DNA of 64,000 nt, taken from contig JAWZSP010000011.1 in the NCBI GenBank assembly GCA_034401135.1, positions 124,001 to 188,000 on the forward strand, given 5' to 3'. Position numbers and translations under genes: made by a program. Shown here piece after piece: positions 24,000 to 37,234 of this stretch. Numbering within the stretch: position 1 is the stretch's first letter; every line of letters starts with the position of its first letter. The stretch comes from Volutella citrinella (lineage: Eukaryota > Ascomycota > Sordariomycetes > Hypocreales > Nectriaceae). Below the pieces are notes generated by a model, which worked only from the letters and a program-made list of their open reading frames with translations, had not been told where the DNA came from and made no database searches.

Positions 24000-26900
24000 C
24001 TATTAATAAAAAAGCTATATTTAATTTTTATATCCTAGGATATAAAAAGAAGAATAAAGTAGCTAGATACTTTATAATAACTACTAACTTAATAAAAAGA
24101 CTTAGATTATATATACTTTTAGAAACTAGTTTCTTATATAAGTATAAAATAATAATTAATTTCCTTAACCTAGATATTAAATTTAAATTACTTTAAAATA
24201 TAATAATAAAAAAAAAGATCTTCTAAATCTATATAATAAACTTCGCTTATAAAATACTTAGTATATACTATATTAAAATCGCCCTAAAAGATATTATATT
24301 TATTAGTATAAGATAGGGAAGTCTCCTTAATATATATATAATAACTAGAGATAATAAAGTATTCTATCTATTAAAACTGACTAAAAGAGTATATAATATA
24401 ACTATTAATACTAATACCTTAAAACTAATTACTATTTATAATAATAAGAATAAGCTAATTATAATATAAAAAAAGTAGAAGATTATTAAAATCTAGTTTT
24501 ATAAAGAGTAAAAAGAAGCTAATTATATTAACCTAATACTAAATATCCTATAAGTAATAAGTATAGATATTAACCTTAAGTTACTAAAAGACTAAGAAAG
24601 TATTAATACAAAGCTAACTAAATATAACCTAAAACTAAGCAAAGTTAGGTTTAATATCTTAAGTTATAAAATATTAAGGCTAGAGTAAGTACTATTTATA
24701 AAAAATAAGTTCAATATAAGAATTATTAATATTACCCTAGAATATACTAATATATTTACTACAATCTTAAATAAGTTTGATATTTATAGAGATAAAGGAG
24801 TTATTTTAATACTAAAAAAGGTAAAGATATAAGTAGAATTTATAAAAAGATAGTAGTAATAAGTCAAAACGGCCTAAAAGTACTTAATAAGACTTAAAAA
24901 TAAAGTATTCCTTAATAAAACTTATAATAAGATATATATATTAGGAAAGATATACTTCTAGGATAGGCTAATATTAATCGCTTACTTAGTATTTATTATA
25001 TAATAGACTATAAATAATAAAAAGAAAAGTAGAGTTATTATTAATCTTAAACTGCTAAATAAAGTAATTATACTAAATATCTACTTATTATTAGATTAGA
25101 TAGATATTATATTAGATATAAAAAGGAAAAAGTTCTTCTTTATATTTAATATTATTAGATTCTTCTTCTAACTCCTAATCTATAAAATATATAAAAATAG
25201 GATAGTTATTATATCTAAATAAGGCTTTAAAATATCTAATATAGCCCTAATAGAATTTAAAAACTTACTAGCTTTTACTTAATAATATATAAATAGACTG
25301 TTTTATAAATACTATAAATTTATTTAAGTTTATATTAATAATATTATAATTTTCTCTAATTCCTAAAAAAAGTATATAAAATACCTAAGAATTATACTAA
25401 ATATCTTAAAAAAGAACTAATTATATATTTTAATAGAAAAATCCTTTATTAAATATCCTAGTATATAGCTACTTAGATATATTATAAATAGTAATAGAAT
25501 TTATAAAACTAGTAATAAAATAGCAGCCCTCTAAAAGCTTACCTACTTTATAAACCTTACTAGCCTTAAAACTTATATTAATATAAGAGGCTTTTTATAA
25601 AAGAGCATTTTCTAGTATAATATCTAAATCTAATAATTTTAAGACTAAAAGATATAGCTCTTATAATAAAAAAAGGAGGAAAATACTCTTAAACTAGGAT
25701 AAACTAAGTAAGTAAAGAAGCTAAAAGTAGTAAGTATTAAATTCAATCTAACCCTAAAAGAGTAAAAAGTATTCAAAGACTTATAGAGTTTCTTATATAA
25801 TAACTACTTTTTATAGTATTATAACCTAAATAAATACCTTTTTCTTAAACTAGATATATATAAAAAAGGATTTAGCTTATTTACTTTCTAACTTAATTAT
25901 AAATAAGATAGAACCTTTTTATTAAAAAAGGATATTTCTTTAAAAAGACTATAATTAGTATTATTTCTATTAAAATTAATATTAAATATAAAGAAATAAT
26001 ATAGCTTAATAAAAGCTAAAATAGCTATAATTATATAAAAAATATAAAAACTATATAAAATAATATAATTTAACTAGAACTCTGTTAATATTATTACTAA
26101 CTATATTATAATAAAAAAGATTATAATATATACTTTACTTATAATAATAAATCTAAATAAAGCTAACTTAAAGCTAATAGCTATAATAAACTACTTATCC
26201 TAATTTAATTTAAAGATATTTTATATTCTAAGTATACTAAATATAGTACTAGATATATTATTAAGACTATTAATAAAAAAACTATACTATTAAAAAGTAA
26301 ATAAAAGTAACTTTAGTAAACTAGAATTTTATATAACTTTAGAGGGATATATTATAGCTAAGATAGTACTTATTCTTAAATTCCTATCTTAAATTATAAG
26401 AGAGTATAGCTAAGACCCTTAGTTTAAGAAGATTAAAAGCTATATCTAGTAATAGCAGACTTAAAAATAATAGTAATAAGGCTAGAAAAGTTTACCTTTT
26501 ACCTTATTTAAGCTTTGCTAAAATAGACTTCTATATTATATTAATACTATAAGAAAACCACAGCTTTATATCCTTAAGCTAATAGTTAAATCTATCTTAG
26601 AATAGGTATATAATAATAAGTACTACTTTAAAATCTATAAAATATTAATAAACTTATAGAATATCTATTTTTATAAAATTAATAAGCTAGTATATAAATT
26701 TATTAATTACTACTTTAAATATAAAGAAAATACTATAAATAAGTAACTAAAGCTTAAAGAAATATAGTTTATAATAATTATTTTATAACTATTTTATATA
26801 ATTACGCTAGATTTTATTATAAATATACTAAAAGTACTAGCTATAAGAACTAGCTAGGAAATACTAAGATACTCTACTCTTAACGTATTATATACTTTAA

Positions 26901-27800
26901 CTTATACCTTTTTAAAAAAAATAATTTTAATACTAAATAATAAGTTATATATAGCTAAGAAATAAGCTAAAGTAATTATTTAAAACTTACTAATATCTAA
27001 CTAAAGTATATTATAATAAATTATTAATAACTAAGACTTAAAGTTTATATCTAACTTATAAAAAGCTATATTTTATAAACTTAGTATAAAATTCCTTATA
27101 TTTATAGCCTACTACTTTTAAATTAATAAAATCTCTAAATAAAAAAACTAAACTATAAAAATAATAATTTACTATTATACTACTATAAATCTAGATATAT
27201 TATAAATAGATCTCTTACTTACTTTATAATTTAACCTTAATAATATATACTCTAAAATTCTAAGGCACTTACTAAATAAGGTAATATATAGCTTTAAATT
27301 AATAAGAATTATCAACCTTCTTAATATTTTTAATAAAGTTAGTAATAAAGTAATAAAAGAAGTAAGAGAAACCTTATAAAAAATCTACTAATATAAAGCA
27401 GAATTCCTTATTAATACTATTACTATATACTTTAAGATTTAGTATAATAATAAGTATAAACTAGTTAAGATTAATAAAAGTAATATTATATACCTTAGAC
27501 TTTATAAAAAATACTATTTATAAAGTAAATTATTTAAAAAATAATTATAAGCTAGAGCTAGATTATTTAAAATAGTTTAATAAGTATATCTATAAGTATT
27601 TAAGTTAGATATACTATTATACTAATAAATATACCTAATTATTAATATAATATACTTATAAAAGTTATACTAAAGTAAAGACCCCTTCTTATATATTACT
27701 CTACTACCTCTACTAATTAAATTAAATAAGAGTAATAATAAAAATAAATAAAAAGTAAAAAAAATTATTAAGTTAAAACTGACTTAGTATAAAAAGAAGT
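24000..27800 (+). pseudogene. Ty3/gypsy pol relic (RT, RNase H, integrase)
   Basis: Conceptual translation with many stops still shows the gypsy order. There is a pre-RT segment, then LNKVIILDTYPLPLQ-like sequence around 25055-25110, then the catalytic box at about 25328-25357 reading VYINNIIIFS, where both Asp codons of the usual DD have become AAT (Asn). An RNase H tail (NLKLIAVINYLSQFN-like) lies around 26.15-26.3 kb, and an integrase C-terminal segment (VYLRLYKGY-like) around 27.4-27.6 kb. Many stops are TGG and CAA/CAG codons turned into TAA or TAG. There is no intact protein. Confidence 0.8.
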
Positions 27801-28399
27801 TAAAAAGATATTTCCTTATTAAATAAACAGGATATAATAATAGCTAGAATAGATTCCTTTCTAAGACTGAACTCCGGAAATATATATCTAAAATAATAAA
27901 TAGATATCTTAAATAAAATCTAATAAACTAGGCAGTAGAATTTATAAAGAAAAAGCTACTTATACTAAAAAAAATATAAGTATAATAAGTATATAAAAAT
28001 AAAAGATAGTTAAGTCCTGATTACTAAACTAAGAGTTTTATAAGAAATAATATAAAAACACTCTCCTTACCTATCTCTTTTTATACTAATATTCTTATAT
28101 AAAATATTATCTCTTATATTAGAACTACTATTCTCTATATTAAAAATACTATTTCCTTAGATTAAATATATTACTATAATAAGCTAAAAAATATAATAAT
28201 TATTAAGCTTATAAAATAAATCTAATAGGTAATAATTAAATTTATAATAGACTTACTAAGCTAATAAATAAGCCAGCTGCTATATATATAATAATACTAA
28301 CTATATTACTAAGAATATCTAGAACTATCCCTCTTATATTTTTATACTAAAAGGATCTAAGTTAAATTTAATACTATACTACTACTTTTACTACTATAC

Positions 28400-29768
28400 C
28401 TTTAAATATAATACTACCTAATATTTATACCTCTATTTTTAATATTATACTTCTATTTTTTATAAAGTGCCCTTATTTCTAATATTAAGCTTAATAACTA
28501 TTAAAATAAAATCTATACTTCCTAAGATAGATCCTACTAACTCTTAGCTAAACCCTACCTTAGACTAAAATAAAGTAATAAGCTTATAACCCCCTATACT
28601 TAGTAAAGCTAAAGATATTTAAGACAAGCTTAATAATATTCTTAAAATAAAAAGATCTAGTATAGAAGACTAACTCTTAAAACTAAAGGACTTTAAATAT
28701 ACTTAAACTAAAACTACTAAATTATATACCTAATCTAAATCTATTAAAGCCCTAAGTAAAACTATTAAATTAATTAATAAAAGTTTATATAGAAAGGATA
28801 TTAAGGATATATACTATACCCTAAGTATTTTTATTAAAAAAAACTTTTAAATTAAAAAATTAAGTACTAAATCTATTAAAGCTAAATACTTTAAAAGTAA
28901 ACTAGGCTTAAGTACTAAATTATAGACTAAGAACTAAATAATATAAATTATTAATAAAGAATTTAAGTATAAATATAAGTAATCTAGTTGCACTTAAGCA
29001 CAGACTAACAAGCTTATACTATTATATAGTAAAGTTATTAATAAAATCAATAAGCTCTATACTAAATTAAAGACTAATAAGACCCTTTCTAATAGCAGGC
29101 TAATATATAGCCTAAAGATTACTATAAAAAAAGCTATAACTACTTACTTTAATAATATAAGTATTATTAAATATAGTAAAAAAGTTTACTAATAAACTAG
29201 GCTGCCTATCTATACTTAAGTTCTTACTACTAAATTCAGTAACCCTTATAAAATAATTAATAATACTATAGCTAGAAACTTAGCTATTATAAGCGCGTCT
29301 AGGCTAATAGAGATCTATACTAACCCCCTTAATATAAAGAGATCTAATAGATACTTAGCACTTTTTATTAATAGTACTACAGTTAATACTATAATAATCT
29401 TAGCCTAAAAAACTATTAAAAAAAATAAAGAACTTTATAAAGAATTTAAAGACTTTATTAATAGCTTTAATAAAGAAAATAGACTTGGTAATACTATAAA
29501 AGCTATTAAAAAGGCAGTAGCTATAGGATTTCTTAAAGTTAAAAACAGATTTAAAGCTCTTAATATAAAAGTCGCTATACTTATTAATAATATAACTAAG
29601 ACTTATAATAACCTTATTAAAAATACTAATAAAATTAATAAATATAAAAAAACAATTATCTTAATTTATAATAATATTTATAATATAGAACTTAATATTA
29701 AAGATCTAACTCCTACTTATATAAAGCTAATAGCTACTATAAAGAAAGTACTTATAAAAAGTCTATAA
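28400..29768 (+). pseudogene. Extra 3' frame of the gypsy family, unknown function
   Basis: Downstream of integrase and before the 3' LTR, one forward frame is unusually free of stops. In the last 140-odd codons before TAA at 29766-29768 I count a single internal stop. The predicted product is helical and rich in Lys, Asn, Glu and Ile (RIP has inflated Asn, Lys and Ile). The corresponding reversed region of the older copy is 16.8-18.3 kb. I do not recognise the protein. Typical Ty3/gypsy elements are 5-7 kb, so this extra frame partly explains the 9.4-kb size. Its 5' limit is uncertain. Confidence 0.5.
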
Positions 29769-30105
29769 ATAATTAGCAAGGTCTAAGTAGAAAAGCAGCC
29801 CTTCCTAGCTATAATTATATTAACTTTAGTAAAAAAATAAAAAAAGGTAGAATTAGAGCCTATTTATATTAATATCTTTAATAAGGAGATAAGTATTAAT
29901 AAGAATAATAAATTTAGTATTAAAAAGCTTTAATTTAATAATTATTACAAAGAATTAAGAAAAGTAATAATAAAGAATGTTTTATATTTTATATAGCTTA
30001 TAGAATATATATAGATCTAGATAGTTTTATTATATTATATAATAGTTTTATTTATATTTCAGACTGCTAAAAATAGTAATTAAATTTACTTAGATAGGGG
30101 GCACT

Positions 30106-30371
30106 TATTATATACCCTAGCCTGGATCTTACTAAGTTATATACTATATAATAAATCTATAATATACTTAGCTAAATTTAATATATAAAAAATAAGAATA
30201 GATATCAAACTTTATATATATATTATCTATCTCTTATTATTATACTTACTTTTAAATATAACTTATAATCTATTAAATCTAGTAAGACTAAGACTGGATC
30301 TAGTATTTCCTTTACTTTTCTAGATTCTAGTTACCTAACTGTTAAATATAGCAGCCTAGCAGTTTATAATA
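30106..30371 (+). repeat. 3' LTR of the younger gypsy element
   Basis: 266 bp, same ends as the 5' LTR, followed by the target duplication ATTAG. Confidence 0.9.
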
Positions 30372-33300
30372 ATTAGATTTAGATATTATATTAGAGAATG
30401 CTTTTTTATAAGAAGCCTTTTATATTAATATAGGTTTTAAAGCTAGTAAGGTTTATAAAGTAAGTAAGCTTTTAGAAAGCTGCTACTTTATTACTAATTT
30501 TACAGATTCTATTACTATTTATAATATATCTAAGTAGCTATATACTAAGATATTTAATAAAGGATTTTTTTACTAAAATATACAGTTAGTTTTTTTTTAA
30601 AATATTTAGTATAATTCTTAAGTATTTTATATACTTCTTTTAGGAATTAGAGAAAATTATAATATTATTAATATAAACTTAGATAAATTTATAATATTTA
30701 TAAAATAGCCTATCTATATATTATTAAGTAAAAATTAGTAAGTTTTTAAATCTTATTAAGGCTATATTAGATATTTTAAGGCCTTATTTAAATATAATAA
30801 CTATCCTATTTTTATATACCTTATAAACTAAGAGTTAAAAAAAGAATCTAATAATATTAAATATAAAAAAGAACTTTTTTCTTTTTATATTTAATATAAT
30901 ACCTATCTAATCTAATAATAAGTAGATATTTAGTATAATTACTTTATTTAGTAGTTTAAAATTAATAATAACTCTGCCTTTTTTTTTTACTATTTACAGT
31001 CTATTATATAATAAATACTAAGTAGGCAATTAGTATTAGCCTATCTTAAAAGTATATCTTTTTTAATATATATATCTTATTATAAGTTTTATTAAAAAAT
31101 ACTTTATTTTTAAGTCTTATTAAGTACTTTTAGGCTATTTTGACTTACTATTACTATCTTTTTATAAGTTCTATTTATATTTTTATCTCTTTTAGTATTA
31201 AAATAACTTCTCTGTCTTTATAAATATTAAACTTGTTTAAGATTATAATAAATATATTAATATATTCTAAGGTAATATTAGTAATTTTTATACTAAACTT
31301 ATTTTTTATAAATAGTATTTACTCTAGCTTTAATATTTTATAATTTAAGATATTAAACCTAACTTTACTTAGTTTTAGGTTATATTTAGTCAGTTTTATA
31401 TTAATACTTTCTTAATTTTTTAATAACTTAGGGTTGATATTTATACCTATTATTTATAAAATATTTAGTACTAAGTTAATATAGTTAGCTTTTTCTTACT
31501 TTTTATAAAACTAGATTTTAGTAATCTTCTGCCCTTTTTATATTATAATTAGCTTATTCTTATTATTATAAATAGTAACTAGCTTTAGAGTGTTAGTATT
31601 AATAATTATATTATATACTCTTTTAGTTAGTTTTAATAAGTAGAATACTTTATTATTTCTAGCTATTATATATATATTAAGAAGACTTCTTTATTTTATA
31701 TTAATAAATATAATATCTCTTAGAGCGATTTTAATATAATATATACTAAGTACTTTATAAGTAAAGTTTACTATATAGATTTAAAAGATCTTTTTTTTTA
31801 CTATTATACCTTAGAGTGACCTGAATTTAATATTTAGGTTAAGAAAATTAACTATTACTTTATACTTATATAAGAAACTAGTTCCTAAGAGTATATATAG
31901 TCTAAGTCCTTTTATTAAGTTAGTAGTTATTATAAAATATCTAGCTACTTTATTCTCCTTTTTATATCTTAGGATATAAAAGTTAAATATAGCCTTCTTA
32001 TTAATAAAAAAGGTTAAGTTTATATTTTTAATATTCTTAAAGGATTAAGATTTAATCTTGACCTTTTTTATATTTACTATTAGCTATATTTTATCTACTA
32101 GAATATTAGATATTCTTATATTTATATAGATATTATATAATTTACTTTTATTATAGAATTAAATATTAACTTTTAGGTAAGTATTAGATCTGGTTTCTAT
32201 TATATTATATATATCTAGTTATCTAATAGATTTAATAATTTATCTTTTTCTTACTTTCTTTTTTATCTAGAGTATAGATCTTTATATTATTTTAAAAGAA
32301 GCTTAAGTATATATATTATAAAATTAATAAAAGCTGTTTTATTTTAGTTATTTTTTTCCTTAGATTTATTATTTATTAAGCCGTTTTTAGTTAAAATATA
32401 ACTATCTTTTAGTAAATATCTTTCTTACTTTAACTAGTAGTTACTTTTTATATATACTGTGATTTTAATATAAAAAGCTCTGGCTTTATTTTACTATAGT
32501 TTATTATAAGTTTTATATATTTATTATTAATATAGAAATTTTAACTTATTATCTTAATACTCTAGTTTTAGCTAGTATAATAATATATCTTTCTTTTTAT
32601 TCTTATTATTTTATTAATTACTTTTTTAGTTTTTATTATTATAGAATTAGACTTTTTAGTCTAGTTTTAGTCTTTATAAAGGTTATAGGTTTTAGTTATA
32701 TCTTTAGGTTTAAAATCTCTTTTAGCCTTTCTAACTTTTTTTTTAAAAGTATTAGTTTTAGTATTATTATTTTTATTAGTTTATACTTTCTTTTTTAAAT
32801 CTTCTATCTTAGTTATAATTAGTATTTTTATAAAAGTTAGAGAATTTATTATATTATACTAAGCTTACTATATATACTTATCTACTTTATAATTCTTTTT
32901 ATAAAGATTCTTTAAGTTCTTATCTTTTTTTTTTTATTTTTTAAATAAATCTAAAGTAAGTCTTTTATTTTATTAATTACTAATTAATTATATATAGCCT
33001 AAGGTTAATCTAGTTTTATAATTATAAAAGTAGTTAGTAATCCTTATTTATACTTACTATATAGGTATTATAAAAGACTTTTATAATAAATAGCCTGAAG
33101 GATTTATCTAATTTAATATCTATTTTATTAAATTATAAGCTTTCTAACCTTTTTAATACTTAGTTTATCTATAGGCTGAATTCTTTTTATATACTTTAAA
33201 ATAGTACCTTATAATTAGTAATTATAATAAGTTTTTCCTAATAGTCTAATTCTTCTTATTATTATAAAATTATATTACTTTTTAATAGAGTCTATAGCTT

Positions 33301-34260
33301 ATAAGTAATAAAAGTTCTTATTTTTAAATTGACTTAATATAAATAAACTTTAATTACTTATATCTAAGATTTGATTTTATTAAAAACTAATTACTTATTA
33401 TTATAATAAACTTTAGTACTTATTTTAATAGTATTAAAATTAAAATTAAAAAATCTAATATCTTAGACTTATACTTTATTAAATATAACTTCTTATAATA
33501 TTACTATAGTCAATCTTTAGTATAGATTAGCTAGTTATTATAATACTTATATTAAGATTAGCTTTAAATCTATCTAATTAAAGATTCTTAGTTATTATAC
33601 TAAAAGTTAGTAAGATCCTTTTTATAATTAATTAAATCCTTATTTTTAATAAGAGCTAGTTAGTTATATTTATAAAAGTAGTTATAGTAAATTACTAAAG
33701 TTATATTACTATCCTAAGAGTATTAGTATTATATTTTATATAACTTAGATTCTTATACTTTCTAATAATTAAAACTATAAGTTTTTTAAAAGTAATATAA
33801 ACTAATTCTTTATTAATTATTTTAAATTCTAAAGTGCTAAGTTATAATTTATTAATATCTTAAGATTTTAGGTATACTATAAGATATACTAAGATTCTAA
33901 TTATCTAAAAGACTTTATTAAGGCTTTTATTATACTATTTAAATTATTAATATCTCTTACTAGATTTATTATTATTATACTTAGGGCTAACTAATTAAGT
34001 AGGGTAGTAATTAAAATAATTATTAAAGTAAAAGCTTTAATACCCTAGCTAAAAGCTGTATTTTTATTAAATTTAGTAAGGTATAAGTAAGAGTTATTAT
34101 AAAATATACTAGCTCTATAATTTTTAAGATTATCTATTCTTACTTACTAGCTTAGTAAAATTATTAATTCTTAGATAGTAATTTTAGTTTTTTTAGAGTT
34201 AGACTTATTTTTACTTTTTTTAAAAATAGATAAGAATTAGAATTTAATAAGAAGTAATAG

Positions 34261-35046
34261 TTACTCTTTTTCTACTTATTAAAATATTCTTCTAATTATT
34301 TTCTATATTATTTTAATAAGATTTAAGTTAATAATTAAGTCTTAATAATAAAAAAGGAAGGCTATAAGTAGTTATTCCTATTTTTATAATATTTTATTTA
34401 TATCCTTTTTATAATAAGATAAATATTAAATACTATTAATTATATTTTTTATAAAGTACTATTTTACTAAAAATAGTTAGAATTTAAAAAATCTTTTTAT
34501 AAAAAGAAGGAATTCTTAAAAAGTTTAAAAGGTTTAATTATTAATCTAATTCTTTATTTTAACTTTAAATTATATTATAAACCTTTTAGTTTTTAATCTT
34601 AGTAAATTAAGAGGGTAATTTAATATAGGTTCTATTAAATCTAAAAACTATCTTACTTATTTAAAAAAATAGTATTTATTTTAAGCTTTTTTAATCTAGG
34701 ATCTTAATAAGTAATATTAATAGTAAATTACTTAGATTAAGATCTTAGTTATAATAATAAGAAGAGTAATTACTATTATTTATTATAAACTACTAGGCTA
34801 CTATATCTAATAATTAAGTAATTAGAATTTAAAAAAGTAAAAGAAATACTAAATCTAGTCTTAGTCTTACTAGATTTAATAGAGTATAAATTATATCTAA
34901 AAGTAAGTATAATAATAAGAGATAGATAATATATATATAAAGTTTAATATCTATTCTTACTTTTTATATATTAAATCTAGCTAAGTATACTATAAATTTA
35001 TTATATAGTATATAGCTTAGTAGGATCTGGGTTAGGGTATATAATA
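34261..35046 (-). repeat. Extra LTR plus leader unit inside the older gypsy element (inner copy)
   Basis: 34781-35046 is a third LTR (266 bp) within the element. The 520 bp of leader/5' gag sequence at 34261-34780 repeat the leader at 35048-35567 that lies next to the outer LTR 35568-35834. The two 0.79-kb units are thus a direct tandem duplication (34261-35046 and 35048-35834) and differ mostly by transitions. The inner unit continues into gag. Confidence 0.82.
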
Positions 35047-35567
35047 ATTACTCTTTTTTTACTTATTAAAATATCTTTTTAACTATTTTTTATATTATTT
35101 TAGTAAGATTTAAGTTAATAATTAAATCTTAATAATAAAAAAGAATAGCTATAAATAGTTATTCTTATCTTTATAATATTTTATTTATATCCTTTTTATA
35201 ATAAGATAAATACTAAATATTATTAATTATATCCTTTATAAAGTACTATTTTATTAAGAATAATTAAAATTTAAAGAATTTTTTTATAAAAAGAAAGAAT
35301 TTTTAAAAAGTTTAAAAAGTTTAATTATTAATTTAGTTCTTTATTTTAATCTTAAATTATATTATAAATTTTTTAGTTTTTAATCTTAGTAAATTAAAAA
35401 AGTAATTTAATATAAATTTTATTAAATCTAGATACTATCTTACTTATTTAAAAAAATAGTATTTATTTTAAACTTTTCTTATTTAGGATCTTAATAAGTA
35501 ATTTTAATAGTAAATTACTTAGATTAAAATCTTAGTTATAATAATAAAAAGAGTAATTATTACTACT

Positions 35568-35834
35568 TATTATAAACTCCTAAGTTATTATATTTAATAA
35601 TTAAGTAATTAGAATCTAAAAAAATAGAGAAAAATACTAAATCTAGTCTTAAGCTTATTAAATTTAATAAATTATAAGTTATATTTAAAAGTAAGTATAA
35701 TAATAAGAGATAGATAATATATATATATAATTTATTATCTATTCTATCTTTTTATATATTAAATCTAGCTAAGTATATTATAGATTTATTATATAGTATA
35801 TAATTTAAAAAGATTTAGACTAAAGTATATAATA
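35568..35834 (-). repeat. Outer 5' LTR of the older gypsy element
   Basis: A 267-bp LTR followed immediately by the target duplication AGTTT (35835-35839), which matches that left of 16231. This makes it, not the inner LTR, the true terminus. Confidence 0.85.
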
Positions 35835-36932
35835 AGTTTAAATAAAAGATATACTACTTAGATATTATAATATAAGTTTAGTTTAATATAATAAAGCACT
35901 TTTTATAACTTAGTATTAGCTATATTAAATAAGTATAGCTCTTATTATATCTAGTTAAATATTTATAAAAATAGTAGCTTTATATTTACTTTAGCTTTAG
36001 TTTAATATATTAATAATATATATAAAAATTATTTAGTATATTTTAAAACTAATAGACTATAAGTTTATATATAAGTTTTTTATATAATTAGTACTTCTTA
36101 TATATATATAAGTATATTACTAAGTCTTATTATTATAAATAATTTCTTTATAACTATTTAATAAGTTATATTAGCTAAAATTAAGTTAAATAAAAATAAG
36201 TAATACTTTTCTAGCTAATAAATAATAATTACTTAATAATAAGACCTATCTTTATTATGAATATATATAATTAGGAATATTATTATAATTACTTACTCTA
36301 TTTTATCTAACTCTTACTATATAAAGTATATTAAATAGTTTTACTTACTAAGCTATATAAGCTATAAATATAAATAAGTATTTTTATATTTTATAACTTT
36401 TAATAAAAGTTAAAGCCTATTTAAAATATTATAAAATATAAGCTGATTTTACTACTTAAGCTAATATTAAAAATTTTAAGTATTAAGTCTAAGATACTTT
36501 TAGTTATTATTCTAGCTTCTTAAAGAATAGCTACTATTAAATACTAAATAAGTATATAAGAATATTTCTAGCTTAGTAAATAACTATAAAAAGTACTTAT
36601 CTTAGTTAAATACTTTATTATAATTATTAATAAAAATAGGCAGGCTTTATAAAGGCTGTAATTAGAAGTTTAATATATAGTTACTTAATTACTAAGCTAA
36701 TAATAACAGCTTAGTATATTAATAGAATTATTAAGGAGTTTATATACTTATAGCTATAGCTAAGCAAACAGTTCCTTATATTAAAAGTACTAATTACAAA
36801 CTCTAACCCAGTACTAGATCACTTAGTAGACTACCTAGACTATTAGAAGCCTATAACACACTGCCTCTATCTATATATATAAGATTAGCTTATAGGGACC
36901 TTTCCTATATAAAAAAAAAAAAAAAAGAAAAA
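35835..36932. repeat. RIP-degraded repeat of unknown class ending in poly(A)
   Basis: Right flank of the nested gypsy pair, probably the continuation of 13391-16230. RIP weakens towards its end (36720-36900), and the block closes with an A-rich run at 36911-36932 directly before GC-normal sequence. A terminal poly(A) suggests a + strand non-LTR element or SINE, but no protein motif was recognised with confidence. Confidence 0.45.
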
Positions 36933-36933
36933 A

Positions 36934-36984
36934 GCCGGCTGTGTGTGTAAGTCACGTGATATTAAATTCACAGCCGGCTGTGAA
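36934..36984. repeat. GCCGGCTGTG repeat and perfect 18-bp palindrome
   Basis: GCCGGCTGTG (36934-36943) recurs inside the perfect palindrome TTCACAGCCGGCTGTGAA (36967-36984). A CACGTG lies between them. It sits exactly at the boundary between the RIP block and the GC-normal island, so it may be a transposon terminus. Confidence 0.5.
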
Positions 36985-37141
36985 TGTATGAGACCCTATA
37001 TCACAAGCGGGGTTGCAGATAACAGGGTCATTTGTGCAAGAATGCGGGATTATTCATAAAAAAGAGGTACTTCTATTTTGGCGGTATCAGCTCCGTTGTA
37101 GAGGTATCATATTTTTTTTCCCCTTTTGCTGGTCAGCGCGC

Positions 37142-37219
37142 CCCCCGTGGGAGCGGCAGCGACCACGGGGGTGCCGAATTGGAGGCCCCCACAAGTACGT
37201 CTTGCGGCACAGCCGCAAG
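37142..37219. repeat. Two GC-rich hairpins
   Basis: CCCCCGTGG (37142-37150) pairs with CCACGGGGG (37163-37171) across a 12-nt loop. CTTGCGGC (37201-37208) pairs with GCCGCAAG (37212-37219) across 3 nt. They lie beside a truncated mariner-type transposon. Confidence 0.5.
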
Positions 37220-37234
37220 GATATGGGCACTGGC

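Larger units (their letters stand above)
20960..30371 (+). mobile_element. Younger Ty3/gypsy retrotransposon, RIP-degraded, nested
   Basis: A 9412-bp element with equal 266-bp LTRs (20960-21225 and 30106-30371) and a perfect 5-bp target duplication ATTAG (20955-20959 and 30372-30376). A purine-rich tract with GGGGG lies at 30093-30104, just before the 3' LTR. The order of decayed coding regions is gag-like (about 21.3-23.9 kb), pol (about 24-27.8 kb) and an extra 3' frame (about 28.4-29.8 kb). LTR differences are almost all C/T or G/A transitions, as expected from RIP after insertion. It is non-functional. Confidence 0.92.
16231..35834 (-). mobile_element. Older Ty3/gypsy retrotransposon, RIP-degraded, split by a younger copy
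   Basis: It is bounded by a 267-bp 3' LTR (16231-16497) and a 267-bp 5' LTR (35568-35834), both reversed, and flanked by the perfect 5-bp duplication AGTTT (16226-16230 and 35835-35839). The 5' half lies at 30377-35567 and the 3' half at 16498-20959; between them sits the element 20960-30371 with its own duplication ATTAG. Without that insertion the element is about 10.2 kb, which is 9.4 kb plus a 0.79-kb duplicated LTR-leader unit. Reverse-strand sequence matches the gag-pol and 3' region of the younger copy. All frames are riddled with stops from C-to-T and G-to-A changes, so it is dead. Confidence 0.9.

Noticed and set aside
36780..36870. A Copia or LINE protein tail in the weakly RIPped end of the right flank
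   Set aside because: A short frame with NSNPVLDHLVDYLDY looked suggestive, but spacing and length do not support any family assignment.
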